From NCBI RefSeq assembly GCF_000974445.1, contig NZ_BBOJ01000005.1:410937-474936 (forward strand): DNA of 64,000 nucleotides, written 5' to 3'. The translations under genes and the position numbers were made by a program. This document shows, piece after piece, positions 54,942-63,048 of the stretch. Under the pieces are notes generated by a model. The model ran no database searches. It was not told the DNA's origin and saw only the letters and a list, made by a program, of their open reading frames with translations. The DNA comes from Lentzea aerocolonigenes. Lineage in GTDB: Bacteria > Actinomycetota > Actinomycetes > Mycobacteriales > Pseudonocardiaceae. Each line of letters opens with the position of its first letter. Position 1 is the stretch's first letter.

Positions 54942-56255
54942 TCACACACCCCGGAATCGATTGATAGCTGTGAGGTGCTTCGCGCGCATCTCGTGATCGA
55001 GAACACCCAGACCCTCTTCCGGCGCAAGGCACAGCACGCCGACCTTGCCCTGGTGGGCATTCCGGTGCACGTCGAAAGCCGCCTGGCCCGTTTCGTCCAT
55101 TGAGTACACCTTGGACACTGTCGGGTGGATCTTTCCCTTTGCGATCAAGCGGTTCGCCTCCCACGCCTCGCGGTAGTTCGCGAAGTGCGAGGAGATGATC
55201 GACTTCAGGTTCATCCACAGGTAGCGGTTGTCGTACTGGTGCATGTACCCGGAGGTCGACGCGCACGTCACGATCTTGCCGCCCTTGCGCGTCACGAACA
55301 CCGACGCGCCGAACGTCTCACGGCCGGGGTGCTCGAACACGATGTCCGGGTCCTCGCCGCCGGTCAGCTCGCGGATCTTCGCGCCGAACCGCTTCCACTC
55401 GCGCGGATCCTGCTCCTGCTCGTTCTTCCAGAACTTGTAGCCCTCCGCGGAACGGTCGATGATCAGTTCGGCGCCCATGGAACGAACGATCTCCGCCTTC
55501 TCCGGCGAGGACACGACGCACACAGGAGTGGCGCCACCGTTCAGCGCGAACTGCGTGGCGTACGAACCGAGACCACCGGACGCGCCCCAGATCAGGACCG
55601 TGTCGCCCTGCTTCATGTTGCCGCCGTTCACCGACACCAGCTGCCGGTACGCGGTGGAGTTGACCAGGCCGGGGGAGGCGGCCTCCTCCCACGTGAGGTG
55701 CTTCGGCATCGGCATCAGCTGGTTCGACTTCACCAGCGCGAGGTCCGCGAGGCCGCCGAAGTTCGTCTCGAAGCCCCAGATCCGCTGCTGCGGGTCGAGC
55801 ATCGTGTCGTTGTGGCCGTCCGGCGCCTCCAGCGGCACGTCCAGGCAGTGCGCCACGACGCGGTCGCCCGGCTTCCACGCGGTGACGCCGGGACCGACGC
55901 GCACGACGACGCCGGCCAGGTCGGAGCCCACGACGTGGTACGGCAGGTCGTGGCGGCCGCCCAGCTTCTTCAGGAACCCGAACGTGGACACCGGCTCGAA
56001 GATCGAGGTCCACACGGTGTTGTAGTTGATCGCGGACGCCATGACGGCGACCAGAGCCTCGCCCGGGCCGAGCTCGGGCGTGGCGACCTCGTCGACGTGC
56101 AGCGACTTGCGCGGGTCCTTGTCCCGCGTCTCGAGGCCCGAGAACATGTCGGCCTCGTCCGCGTGCACGGTCACGCCCCGATAGCTCTCCGGAACGTCCA
56201 AGGAACCGATCGCGTCCAGCTCGTCGGCCAGGATCGCGTCAAGGATCTTCTGCAC
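54942..56255 (-). CDS. ccr: Crotonyl-CoA carboxylase/reductase
   Basis: 437 residues of the medium-chain reductase family. It carboxylates crotonyl-CoA reductively to (2S)-ethylmalonyl-CoA with NADPH. The residues reported to hold CO2 in Kitasatospora Ccr have counterparts: Asn in SAINYNTVW, Phe162-Glu163 in WGFETNFGG, His357 in SSHFANY. NADPH site: LIWGASGGLGSYATQFA. The GTG start at 56255 has GGAAGGA upstream. A perfect dyad of the shared site family lies 45 bases upstream. Key enzyme of the ethylmalonyl-CoA pathway and of extender-unit supply for polyketides. Confidence 0.95.
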   Translation of the reverse strand: MQKILDAILADELDAIGSLDVPESYRGVTVHADEADMFSGLETRDKDPRKSLHVDEVATPELGPGEALVAVMASAINYNTVWTSIFEPVSTFGFLKKLGGRHDLPYHVVGSDLAGVVVRVGPGVTAWKPGDRVVAHCLDVPLEAPDGHNDTMLDPQQRIWGFETNFGGLADLALVKSNQLMPMPKHLTWEEAASPGLVNSTAYRQLVSVNGGNMKQGDTVLIWGASGGLGSYATQFALNGGATPVCVVSSPEKAEIVRSMGAELIIDRSAEGYKFWKNEQEQDPREWKRFGAKIRELTGGEDPDIVFEHPGRETFGASVFVTRKGGKIVTCASTSGYMHQYDNRYLWMNLKSIISSHFANYREAWEANRLIAKGKIHPTVSKVYSMDETGQAAFDVHRNAHQGKVGVLCLAPEEGLGVLDHEMRAKHLTAINRFRGV

Positions 56256-56299
56256 GGCGGCATTCCTTCCCAAGTGAGGGATAGTCGCAGGTTGCCGGA

Positions 56300-56317
56300 G
56301 GTTACTCAGGAGTAACC
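56300..56317. promoter_or_regulatory. Shared dyad operator, ccr copy (longest palindrome)
   Basis: GGTTACTCAGGAGTAACC: a perfect 8-2-8 palindrome, 44 bases upstream of the ccr start. The core TACTCAGGAGTA matches the family seen at meaA, the dehydrogenases and the thiolase. Confidence 0.65.
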
Positions 56318-56414
56318 GATTCAGAATCGCGCTTGTGAGGGATTCCACTCGGAAGAGTTGACCGGGCGGCCAACCAAGGAGGAGCATCGAAGGTGTCCGA
56401 GAAGGAGGAGGTGT

Positions 56415-56780
56415 GTGGAGATGACCAAGGCGTGGACCAGGTGGCAGGACTGGGCCGAGGTGGCTATCGGCGTGCTGGTGCTGCTCTCTCCGCTCGTCGT
56501 GGACACCTCGAACGCGGCCATGTGGACGATGATCGTGCTCGGCGCGCTCATCGCGATCGACGGACTCGTCGACCTCGCCATGCCCGCGATGATCTACGGG
56601 GAGTACGTGCAGATGGTGCTCGGAGCACTGCTGTTCATCTCGCCGTGGGTGATGAGCTACACCGACATGATGGCGGCCTCGTGGGTCTCCTGGGTCGGTG
56701 GCGTGCTCACCGTTGCCGCGGGGGCTCTGGCGATGCCCGCCGCGAACGCCGCGCACTCCGCTGCGGCGCAACCGCACTGA
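56415..56780 (+). CDS. SPW-repeat membrane protein
   Basis: About 121 residues (GTG at 56415, or ATG at 56421). Four transmembrane helices; the SPW-type motif appears as LLSPLVV in the first half and LFISPWVMSY in the second, so the second repeat is the canonical one. Function unknown. Strong Shine-Dalgarno (GGAGGAG). A hairpin follows the stop. Confidence 0.8.
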   Translation: MEMTKAWTRWQDWAEVAIGVLVLLSPLVVDTSNAAMWTMIVLGALIAIDGLVDLAMPAMIYGEYVQMVLGALLFISPWVMSYTDMMAASWVSWVGGVLTVAAGALAMPAANAAHSAAAQPH

Positions 56781-56795
56781 TCAACCGGAAACCGC

Positions 56796-56823
56796 GTGGG
56801 CCCAGGAGCTTTCTTGGGCCCAC
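56796..56823. terminator. Hairpin after SPW gene
   Basis: GTGGGCCCA pairs with TGGGCCCAC around a 10-base loop, 15 bases after the stop and 23 bases before the TetR gene. Confidence 0.65.
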
Positions 56824-56846
56824 ACCCTGCTGTGGGGGAGGAACGC

Positions 56847-57407
56847 GTGGAGGATTCGGCCAAGGAGCGCATCCTGGCCGCGGCCGAGGAGCTGTTCGCC
56901 GACTCGGGCTTCGACGCCACCCCGACCTCGCGGATCGCCGAACGCGCCGGCGTGCCCAAAGGCCTGGTGCACTACTACTTCAACCGCAAGAAGGACCTGC
57001 TCGCGGCACTGGTCGCTCGGCTGCCGGACAGCACGGTCGACCACCGCAGGGTCGTCGTGGTCGGAGACATCGCCGAGTCGCTCAGAAGGCTCGTCGCGGC
57101 ACTCGACGCGCGCCTGAACGCCTCACCGCTGCTGTCACACCTGCTGTGGCGTGAAGCGGATACGCATTCGGCTGTCCGCGACGCCATGCAGGCGCGCTAC
57201 GACAACGTCGCCGCGCAGATCAAGCAGGTCATCCTCGCCGCGGGCGGCGCGGCCGTCGCGGTGAAGGACGTCGAGGCCGCCGCGGCCCTCCTCGCGCTGG
57301 CCGTGAGCTACCGGCACTCGGTGGCACGGCACAGCGACGAGGACGACCCGATCGACGAGGAACTGACCTTCGTCGCTAGTGCGCTGCTGGCTCGACCAGC
57401 TCGATGA
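56847..57407 (+). CDS. TetR-family regulator
   Basis: 186 residues. Helix-turn-helix: AKERILAAAEELFADSGFDATPTSRIAERAGVPKGLVHYYF. The ligand domain is Ala-rich, with RHSVARHSDED near the end. GTG with GGAGG. It lies between ccr and the epimerase/thiolase pair, whose promoters carry the shared dyad, so it is a candidate regulator of that site family; this is inference from position. Its 3' end overlaps the epimerase gene by 32 bases. Confidence 0.88.
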   Translation: MEDSAKERILAAAEELFADSGFDATPTSRIAERAGVPKGLVHYYFNRKKDLLAALVARLPDSTVDHRRVVVVGDIAESLRRLVAALDARLNASPLLSHLLWREADTHSAVRDAMQARYDNVAAQIKQVILAAGGAAVAVKDVEAAAALLALAVSYRHSVARHSDEDDPIDEELTFVASALLARPAR

Positions 57408-57816
57408 GCACTCCGCCCGCGTCCTTGGGGTGCACGAAGTTGACGCGGCTGTTCGACGTGCCGCGCTTGGCGTTGTCGTAGAGCAGCCGCAGGCCCTTGG
57501 CCCGCAGCGCGTCCGCCGCGACGTCCACATCGGACACCCGGTAGGCGAGCTGCTGCAGGCCGGGACCGGAACGGCCGATGAACTTGGCGATCGTGGAGTT
57601 CTCGTTCAGCGGCGCCAGCAGCTGGATCGCGGTGCCGCCGTGGTCGCCGGGCGCGTGCAGCATGGCCTCGCGCACGCCCTGCTCCTCGTTCACCTCTTCG
57701 TGGGCCACCTCGAGGCCGAAGTTGTCGCGGTAGAACGCGATGGCGACGTCGAGGTCGGGCACCGCGATGCCCACGTGGTCGATCGCGGTCACGAATCGAG
57801 CGATGTCTGCGTTCAT
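57376..57816 (-). CDS. mce: Methylmalonyl/ethylmalonyl-CoA epimerase
   Basis: 146 residues of the VOC fold, two beta-alpha-beta-beta-beta modules. Metal ligands and base: TAIDHVGIAV, HAPGDHGGTAIQLL, QQLAYRVSD, GGVLIELVE. It interconverts the (R) and (S) forms of methylmalonyl- or ethylmalonyl-CoA and so links Ccr to the mutase. Orthologue of Rv1322A, adjacent to the thiolase as in M. tuberculosis. The ATG lacks a strong ribosome site. Confidence 0.9.
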   Translation of the reverse strand: MNADIARFVTAIDHVGIAVPDLDVAIAFYRDNFGLEVAHEEVNEEQGVREAMLHAPGDHGGTAIQLLAPLNENSTIAKFIGRSGPGLQQLAYRVSDVDVAADALRAKGLRLLYDNAKRGTSNSRVNFVHPKDAGGVLIELVEPAAH

Positions 57817-57873
57817 GGCGGGAAAGGGTAACCACGTGATCGGTGCAGGTGCTCCTGTGCGTGGTCTCACACG

Positions 57874-57890
57874 ATTACCGCCCGGTAGCC
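57874..57890. promoter_or_regulatory. Shared dyad operator, thiolase/epimerase copy
   Basis: ATTACCGCCCGGTAGCC with a perfect 5-2-5 core TACCGCCCGGTA. It lies in the divergent gap between the epimerase and thiolase genes, 50 bases before the thiolase GTG, and could control both. Confidence 0.5.
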
Positions 57891-57940
57891 GCAGGTATGG
57901 TGCTTAGTTAACGACCGTTCGCTCTTCCATGGAGGCAGCT

Positions 57941-59131
57941 GTGTCCGGTTCCGTCATCGTCGCCGGGGCGCGCACCCCGATGGGGCGACTGCTCGGATCG
58001 CTCAAGGATTTCTCCGGCGCCCAGCTCGGCGGCGTCGCGATCAAGGCGGCACTGGAACGCGCGGGCGTGGCCCCCGAGCAGGTGCAGTACGTGATCATGG
58101 GTCAGGTGCTCACCGCCGGTGCGGGCCAGATTCCCGCCCGCCAGGCCGCGGTGGCCGCGGGCATTCCGATGAGCGTGCCCGCGCTGACCATCAACAAGGT
58201 GTGTCTCTCCGGCATCGACGCCATCGCGCTCGCCGACCAGCTCATCCGCGCGGGTGAGTTCGACGTCGTCGTCGCCGGTGGCCAGGAGTCGATGACCCAG
58301 GCGCCGCACCTGCTGCCCAAGTCGCGCGGCGGGTTCAAGTACGGCGACGTGACGATGGTCGACCACATGGCGCACGACGGCCTGTTCTGCGCGTTCGACC
58401 AGGTCGCGATGGGCGTGTCGACCGAGAAGTACAACGGCCGCTACGGCGTCACCCGCGAGGAGCAGGACGCGTTCTCCGCGCGTTCGCACCAGCTCGCCGC
58501 GAAGGCCGCCGGGAACGGCGTGTTCGAGGCCGAGATCGCGCCGGTCGCCATCCCGCAGCGCAAGGGCGACCCGATCCTGTTCAACACCGACGAGGGCGTG
58601 CGTGCCGACACGACCGCCGACTCGCTCGGCAAGCTGCGCCCGGCGTTCTCCGCGGACGGCACCATCACCGCGGGTTCGGCGTCGCAGATCTCCGACGGCG
58701 CGGCCGCGGTCGTCGTGATGAGCAAGGCCAAGGCCGAGGAACTGGGCCTGGAGTGGATCGCGGAGATCGGCGCCCACGGCGTCGTCGCCGGTCCGGACGC
58801 CTCGCTGCACGAGCAGCCGTCCAACGCCATCAAGGCCGCCTGCGCCAAGGAGGGCATCGAGCCCGCCGACCTCGACCTGGTCGAGATCAACGAGGCGTTC
58901 GCGGCGGTCGGCATCGTCTCGACGCGTCAGCTCGGCATCTCCGAGGACAAGGTCAACGTCAACGGCGGCGCGATCGCGCTCGGCCACCCGATCGGCATGT
59001 CCGGCGCCCGCATCGCCCTGCACCTCGCTCTCGAGCTGCAGCGGCGCGGCGGTGGCGTGGGTGCCGCCGCTCTGTGCGGTGGTGGTGGTCAGGGCGACGC
59101 TCTGATCATCCGCGTGCCGAAGAAGGCCTAG
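57941..59131 (+). CDS. fadA4: Acetyl-CoA C-acetyltransferase (thiolase)
   Basis: 396 residues from the GTG at 57941 (GGAGG, 5 nt). Nucleophile Cys88 in [12 protein letters not shown]; His in [13 protein letters not shown]; second Cys in [11 protein letters not shown]. It condenses two acetyl-CoA to acetoacetyl-CoA, first step toward crotonyl-CoA. Orthologous in position to Rv1323. The stop overlaps the meaB start by one base. Confidence 0.94.
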   Translation: MSGSVIVAGARTPMGRLLGSLKDFSGAQLGGVAIKAALERAGVAPEQVQYVIMGQVLTAGAGQIPARQAAVAAGIPMSVPALTINKVCLSGIDAIALADQLIRAGEFDVVVAGGQESMTQAPHLLPKSRGGFKYGDVTMVDHMAHDGLFCAFDQVAMGVSTEKYNGRYGVTREEQDAFSARSHQLAAKAAGNGVFEAEIAPVAIPQRKGDPILFNTDEGVRADTTADSLGKLRPAFSADGTITAGSASQISDGAAAVVVMSKAKAEELGLEWIAEIGAHGVVAGPDASLHEQPSNAIKAACAKEGIEPADLDLVEINEAFAAVGIVSTRQLGISEDKVNVNGGAIALGHPIGMSGARIALHLALELQRRGGGVGAAALCGGGGQGDALIIRVPKKA

Positions 59132-60093
59132 TGTCTTTGGCCGTGGCCGAAGCTGTTGACGTAGCAGGACTGGTCGACCGCGCGCGTGACGGCGAACCGC
59201 GCGCGGTCGCCAGGTTGATCTCCCTGGTGGAGCAGGGGAGTTCCGCGCTGCCGGAGCTGGCCGCGGCGCTCGCCCCGCACACCGGGAACGCCCAGGTCGT
59301 CGGCATCACCGGCGCTCCGGGCGTCGGCAAGTCGACGTCCACGAACGCCCTGGTGCGGGCTTTCCGCGAACAGGGCAAGAGAGTCGCCGTGATCGCCGTC
59401 GACCCGTCCAGCCCGTTCTCCGGCGGCGCGCTGCTGGGCGACCGGGTGCGGATGGGCGACCACGCGACCGACTCCGGGGTCTTCATCCGCTCCATGGCCA
59501 CGCGCGGGCACCTCGGCGGCCTGTCCTGGGCCACGCCGCAGGCGTTGCGTGTGCTCGACGCCGCCGGGTTCGACGTGATCCTCGTGGAGACGGTCGGCGT
59601 CGGTCAGTCCGAGGTCGAGATCGTCGCGCTCGCCGACACCACCCTGGTGCTGCTCGCGCCGGGCATGGGCGACGGCATCCAGGCGGCCAAGGCCGGAATT
59701 CTGGAGATCGCGGACGTCTTCGTGGTCAACAAGGCCGACCGCGACGGCGCGGACCAGACCGCCCGCGACCTCAAGTACATGATCTCGCTCGGCCGGCGCG
59801 ACCGGGAGGGGCCGCTGTGGCGCCCGTCCGTCGTCAAGACCGTGGCCGCGCGCATGGAGGGCCTGGACCGCGTGGTCGAGGCGATCACCGAGCACCAGGA
59901 GTGGATGGCCTCGCACGGGGAGCTCGCGGAGCGTCGGCTGCGGCGCGCGGGCGCCGAGATCGAGGCGATCGCGGTCGAACGGGTGCGCACCCGGTTCGGG
60001 CCGGTCGACGAGCTGGCCAAGCGCGTCGTCGAGGGTGAGCTGGACCCGTTCGCCGCGGCCGAGCAGTTGATCAGCGGTAACCTGCGGCCATGA
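59131..60093 (+). CDS. meaB: MeaB GTPase chaperone for a B12-dependent mutase
   Basis: 320 residues (GTG at 59131; GTG at 59143 also possible). P-loop GAPGVGKST (61-69), AVDPSSPFSGGALLGDR, switch region HLGGLSWAT, VETVGVGQSEVEI, NKADRDGA, and a C-terminal dimerisation arm. It loads and protects adenosylcobalamin on the mutase. Its likely client is the mutase at 30545, 28 kb upstream. Coupled to the thiolase and to the following membrane-protein gene (ATGA). Confidence 0.93.
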   Translation: MSLAVAEAVDVAGLVDRARDGEPRAVARLISLVEQGSSALPELAAALAPHTGNAQVVGITGAPGVGKSTSTNALVRAFREQGKRVAVIAVDPSSPFSGGALLGDRVRMGDHATDSGVFIRSMATRGHLGGLSWATPQALRVLDAAGFDVILVETVGVGQSEVEIVALADTTLVLLAPGMGDGIQAAKAGILEIADVFVVNKADRDGADQTARDLKYMISLGRRDREGPLWRPSVVKTVAARMEGLDRVVEAITEHQEWMASHGELAERRLRRAGAEIEAIAVERVRTRFGPVDELAKRVVEGELDPFAAAEQLISGNLRP

Positions 60094-60698
60094 CCGCTTG
60101 GGGAGCACCTCCGCCTGTCGTCATCGACCTCGGCAAGAGTGACACCCGCAAAGTCCTGCTCGGCGGCTCCGTCGCCGGTGTGCTGGGCATCCTCGCCCTG
60201 ATCGGCGCCGTCACCGCGTTCGTCGACGGTGAGCCGGTCGGCGGGAGCATCGCGGCCGTCATCGGCGTCGCGTTCACGGGCATCGGCGTGATGGCCGTGG
60301 TGAAGTGGAAGACGATCTCCCGCCCGCGCAAGCTGATCATCGAGCAGCAGGGCGTCCGCCTGGACGACCCGCAGGGCACGCCGTGGGCGGTCGGCTGGCA
60401 GGAGCTGGGCGCCGTCTCGATCTCGCGCACCCAGGAACGCGCCGTTCAGCTCGCAGACGCCCTGGTCAGGCGCACTCTCGTCCGTCTGGACCTGCACCCG
60501 CGCGACCCGCAGCGGTTCCGGCCCGCGCACCCCACCATGGAACCCCTGTGGGAGTTCCACCGCGTCCAGAACGGCTACCGCCTCCCTCTTGGCGACTCGG
60601 CCGGTTTCATCGCCCCCATGGACCACGGCCTCCGCACCTTCGCGCCGCAGATCTACCGCGGCGTCATCGACGAGGGCTTCAGCGTCGGCCTCCACTGA
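60090..60698 (+). CDS. Two-helix membrane protein after meaB
   Basis: 202 residues: two hydrophobic helices (about 22-43 and 51-70), then a PH-like soluble domain (RKLIIEQQGVRLDDPQGTPWAVGWQELGAVSIS). Overlaps meaB by four bases (ATGA), so it belongs to the thiolase-meaB operon although no function is known. Confidence 0.7.
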   Translation: MTAWGAPPPVVIDLGKSDTRKVLLGGSVAGVLGILALIGAVTAFVDGEPVGGSIAAVIGVAFTGIGVMAVVKWKTISRPRKLIIEQQGVRLDDPQGTPWAVGWQELGAVSISRTQERAVQLADALVRRTLVRLDLHPRDPQRFRPAHPTMEPLWEFHRVQNGYRLPLGDSAGFIAPMDHGLRTFAPQIYRGVIDEGFSVGLH

Positions 60699-60700
60699 CC

Positions 60701-60849
60701 GCACGCGGGGCCCTTTCGTGCGCTCCAAACGAACGGAAGCTCCCCGCGTGCGCTTACAAACGAGACTGCCCTCTACTCTGAGTAGCTATGGTTATCACCG
60801 TTTGCGGTGATAGGGCTCGTCTTGACTACTGAGAGGAGTTACCCTCAGT
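60701..60849. promoter_or_regulatory. Terminator and stacked dyads upstream of the two-component genes
   Basis: A 10-base inverted repeat (GCACGCGGGG at 60701 and its complement at 60742-60751) acts as terminator. Then come CTACTC-T-GAGTAG (60773-60785), TATCACCG-TTTG-CGGTGATA (60793-60812) and ACTGAG...CTCAGT (60828-60849). The dense symmetry suggests binding sites for a regulator, possibly the response regulator itself. Confidence 0.45.
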
Positions 60850-60891
60850 CGTTCGTACGGTGTCGCTTCCATCCTCGTAAGGGGTGAAGCC

Positions 60892-62400
60892 GTGGGCGGC
60901 AATGTGAGCACAGAACAGCGTGTGCTGGATGTGGTGCTGTCATTCGCCGAGTACGACACCCTGCCTGAGCTGCTGCGCCATGTGGTGGAGTCGGCGTGCG
61001 AACTGATCGAGGCCCCCTACGGCGCGCTCGCCGTGATCAACGGTCACCGCGAGCTGCTCGAGTTCACCGCCCAGGACGGGCAGGCCCACATCACCTCGGG
61101 GGACCCGCGCTCGATCGGCGTAGCGGACTTCCTGGGAGCACCGGTCAAGGTCCACGACGAGACGTTCGGCAACCTTTTCCTGACCGGCAAGGCGGAGTTC
61201 ACCGACCGGGACCGTGACGTCCTCACCGCGCTGGCCACGGCGGCCGGTTCGGCCGTCGGGCACCTCGACCGCTACGAGCAGACGCGCAAGCGTGAGGTGT
61301 GGCTGCGCGCTGCCGCTGACGTGACCACCGACCTGCTGACCGGCACGAACGGTCGTGACGCGCTCTACCTGGTGGCGCAGACGGCACGCAGGACCGCGGG
61401 CGCCGACTTCGCCGCGGTCGTGCTGCCCGACCACAACGGCGACCTCGTCATCGAGGTGACCGACGGCGGCTCCTACGACGCCGAGGGCATGCGGGTGCCG
61501 AGGGAGGGCACGGTCAGCTACCGGGTCTACGAGTCCGGCCAGGCCGAGTGTCACGACGAGGGCACCGTGCCGATGGTGCAGGGGCCCTGCGCCGTCGTGC
61601 CGCTGACCGTCGGCGACCGCACGATCGGCGTGCTGATCGTCGCGAGACCCGTGGGCGCGCCGAGCTTCGACGACCCGGAGCTCATCGAGGCGTTCACCGC
61701 CCAGGCCGCGCTCGTCCTGGAGTTCACGAGAGCCCAGGGCGACACCGAACGGCTGGCGGTGCTGGAGGAACGCGACCGCATCGCACGGGATCTGCACGAC
61801 CTGGTCATCCAGCGGCTGTTCGGGCTCGGGCTCGGGCTGCAGGGACTGACCGGGATGAGCATCAAACCCCAGCTCGTCGAACGGATCAGCGGGTTCGTGG
61901 AGGAGGTCGACCACACGATCCGCGAGATCCGCAGAACGATCTTCTCCCTGCAGGAACCGCCGTCCGGTGGCATGAGCCTGCGCGGGCAGCTGCTCACCGC
62001 GGTGCACGAGTCCGCGCGGCTGCTGGGCTTCGAGCCGGACGTGTCGCTGGAGGGGCCGTTGGACACGGTCGTGCCGGACCAGCTCCGTCCCGACCTGCTG
62101 GCCACGCTGCGAGAGGCGCTGACGAACGTCGTGCGCCACGCCAGAGCGAAGCACGTCGCCGTCGCCGTGAGCGTCAACCGGACGATGACCCGGCTGGAGC
62201 TCACCGTGTCCGACGACGGCCGGGGCTTGCCGTTCTCTGACGATTGCGCCGGCGTGCCCCACCACGCGGGCGGACTCGCGAACATGGCGGCTCGGGCGCG
62301 GCGGCACCACGGCGACTGCGCGGTGGACTCGATCCCCGGCGCGGGCGTGAGCATCACCTGGTTCGTTCCGCTGGTGCTGCAGGAGGCGACATGGCGATAG
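60892..62400 (+). CDS. DevS-like sensor histidine kinase with tandem GAF domains
   Basis: 502 residues. GAF 1 about 20-130, GAF 2 about 150-280, HisKA_3 dimerisation domain with phospho-acceptor His302 in ERDRIARDLHDLVIQRL, ATPase domain with N-box LREALTNVVRHARAKHV and G-box VSDDGRGLP. No membrane segment. It resembles the mycobacterial DevS/DosT redox and gas sensors, but the heme-ligand residue cannot be assigned by eye. Coupled to the response regulator. Confidence 0.88.
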   Translation: MGGNVSTEQRVLDVVLSFAEYDTLPELLRHVVESACELIEAPYGALAVINGHRELLEFTAQDGQAHITSGDPRSIGVADFLGAPVKVHDETFGNLFLTGKAEFTDRDRDVLTALATAAGSAVGHLDRYEQTRKREVWLRAAADVTTDLLTGTNGRDALYLVAQTARRTAGADFAAVVLPDHNGDLVIEVTDGGSYDAEGMRVPREGTVSYRVYESGQAECHDEGTVPMVQGPCAVVPLTVGDRTIGVLIVARPVGAPSFDDPELIEAFTAQAALVLEFTRAQGDTERLAVLEERDRIARDLHDLVIQRLFGLGLGLQGLTGMSIKPQLVERISGFVEEVDHTIREIRRTIFSLQEPPSGGMSLRGQLLTAVHESARLLGFEPDVSLEGPLDTVVPDQLRPDLLATLREALTNVVRHARAKHVAVAVSVNRTMTRLELTVSDDGRGLPFSDDCAGVPHHAGGLANMAARARRHHGDCAVDSIPGAGVSITWFVPLVLQEATWR

Positions 62401-63044
62401 CGGTGCTGTTGGTGGACGACCACGAGATCGTCCGGCGAGGGCTGGTGCAGTTGCTGGCGCAGGCCGAGGACATCCTCGTGGTGGGGCAGGCGGACAGCGC
62501 GGCGGCCGCGGTCGCCCAGGCCCCGCGGCTGAAACCCGACGTGGCGATCATCGACGTCCGGCTGCCCGACGGCGACGGCGTCACGGTGTGCCGGGAGATC
62601 AGGAGCCTGGTGCAGCCGCCGCCCGCGTGCCTGATGCTCACGTCCTATTCGGACGACGAGGCGTTGTTCGGCGCGATCATGGCGGGCGCGTCCGGGTACA
62701 TGCTGAAAGAGGTCTCCGGCATCGATCTCGTGGCCGCGGTCCGCACGCTCGCCTCCGGTGGCTCGCTGCTGCACGCCGGCGTCACGGCGACCGTGCTGCA
62801 ACGGTTGCGCGGCGGCCCCGAGGAAGACCCGCGCTACGCCGCGTTGAGCCCGCAGGAACGCCGGATCCTCGACCTCATCGCCGAGGGCATGACGAACCGG
62901 CAGATCGCGAACCGGTTGTTCCTCGCGGAGAAGACCGTGAAGAACTACGTGTCGTCGTTGCTGCACAAGCTCGGCTTCGACCGGCGCACCGAGGCGGGGG
63001 TCTACGCGGCCAGACGCAGACGCACCCACCCCGGCACCTTCTAG
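62391..63044 (+). CDS. DevR-like response regulator (NarL/LuxR type)
   Basis: 217 residues. Receiver domain with Asp9-Asp10 and phospho-acceptor Asp55 in IIDVRLPDGDG; C-terminal LuxR helix-turn-helix ALSPQERRILDLIAEGMTN followed by AEKTVKNYVSSLLHKLG. The C-terminal half, including RLRGGPEEDPRYAAL, strongly resembles M. tuberculosis DevR/DosR. ATG with GGAGG; overlaps the kinase by 10 bases. Confidence 0.9.
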   Translation: MAIAVLLVDDHEIVRRGLVQLLAQAEDILVVGQADSAAAAVAQAPRLKPDVAIIDVRLPDGDGVTVCREIRSLVQPPPACLMLTSYSDDEALFGAIMAGASGYMLKEVSGIDLVAAVRTLASGGSLLHAGVTATVLQRLRGGPEEDPRYAALSPQERRILDLIAEGMTNRQIANRLFLAEKTVKNYVSSLLHKLGFDRRTEAGVYAARRRRTHPGTF

Positions 63045-63048
63045 CCGA

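Noticed and set aside
57915-57928. AACGACCGTT dyad just before the thiolase gene as a further copy of the shared operator
   Set aside because: Sequence and half-site spacing differ from the family; only the site at 57874 fits.
60773-60785. CTACTCTGAGTAG upstream of the kinase as a sixth shared operator
   Set aside because: Half-sites are similar (TACTC/GAGTA) but the centre has one base instead of two, and the gene is unrelated to the pathway.
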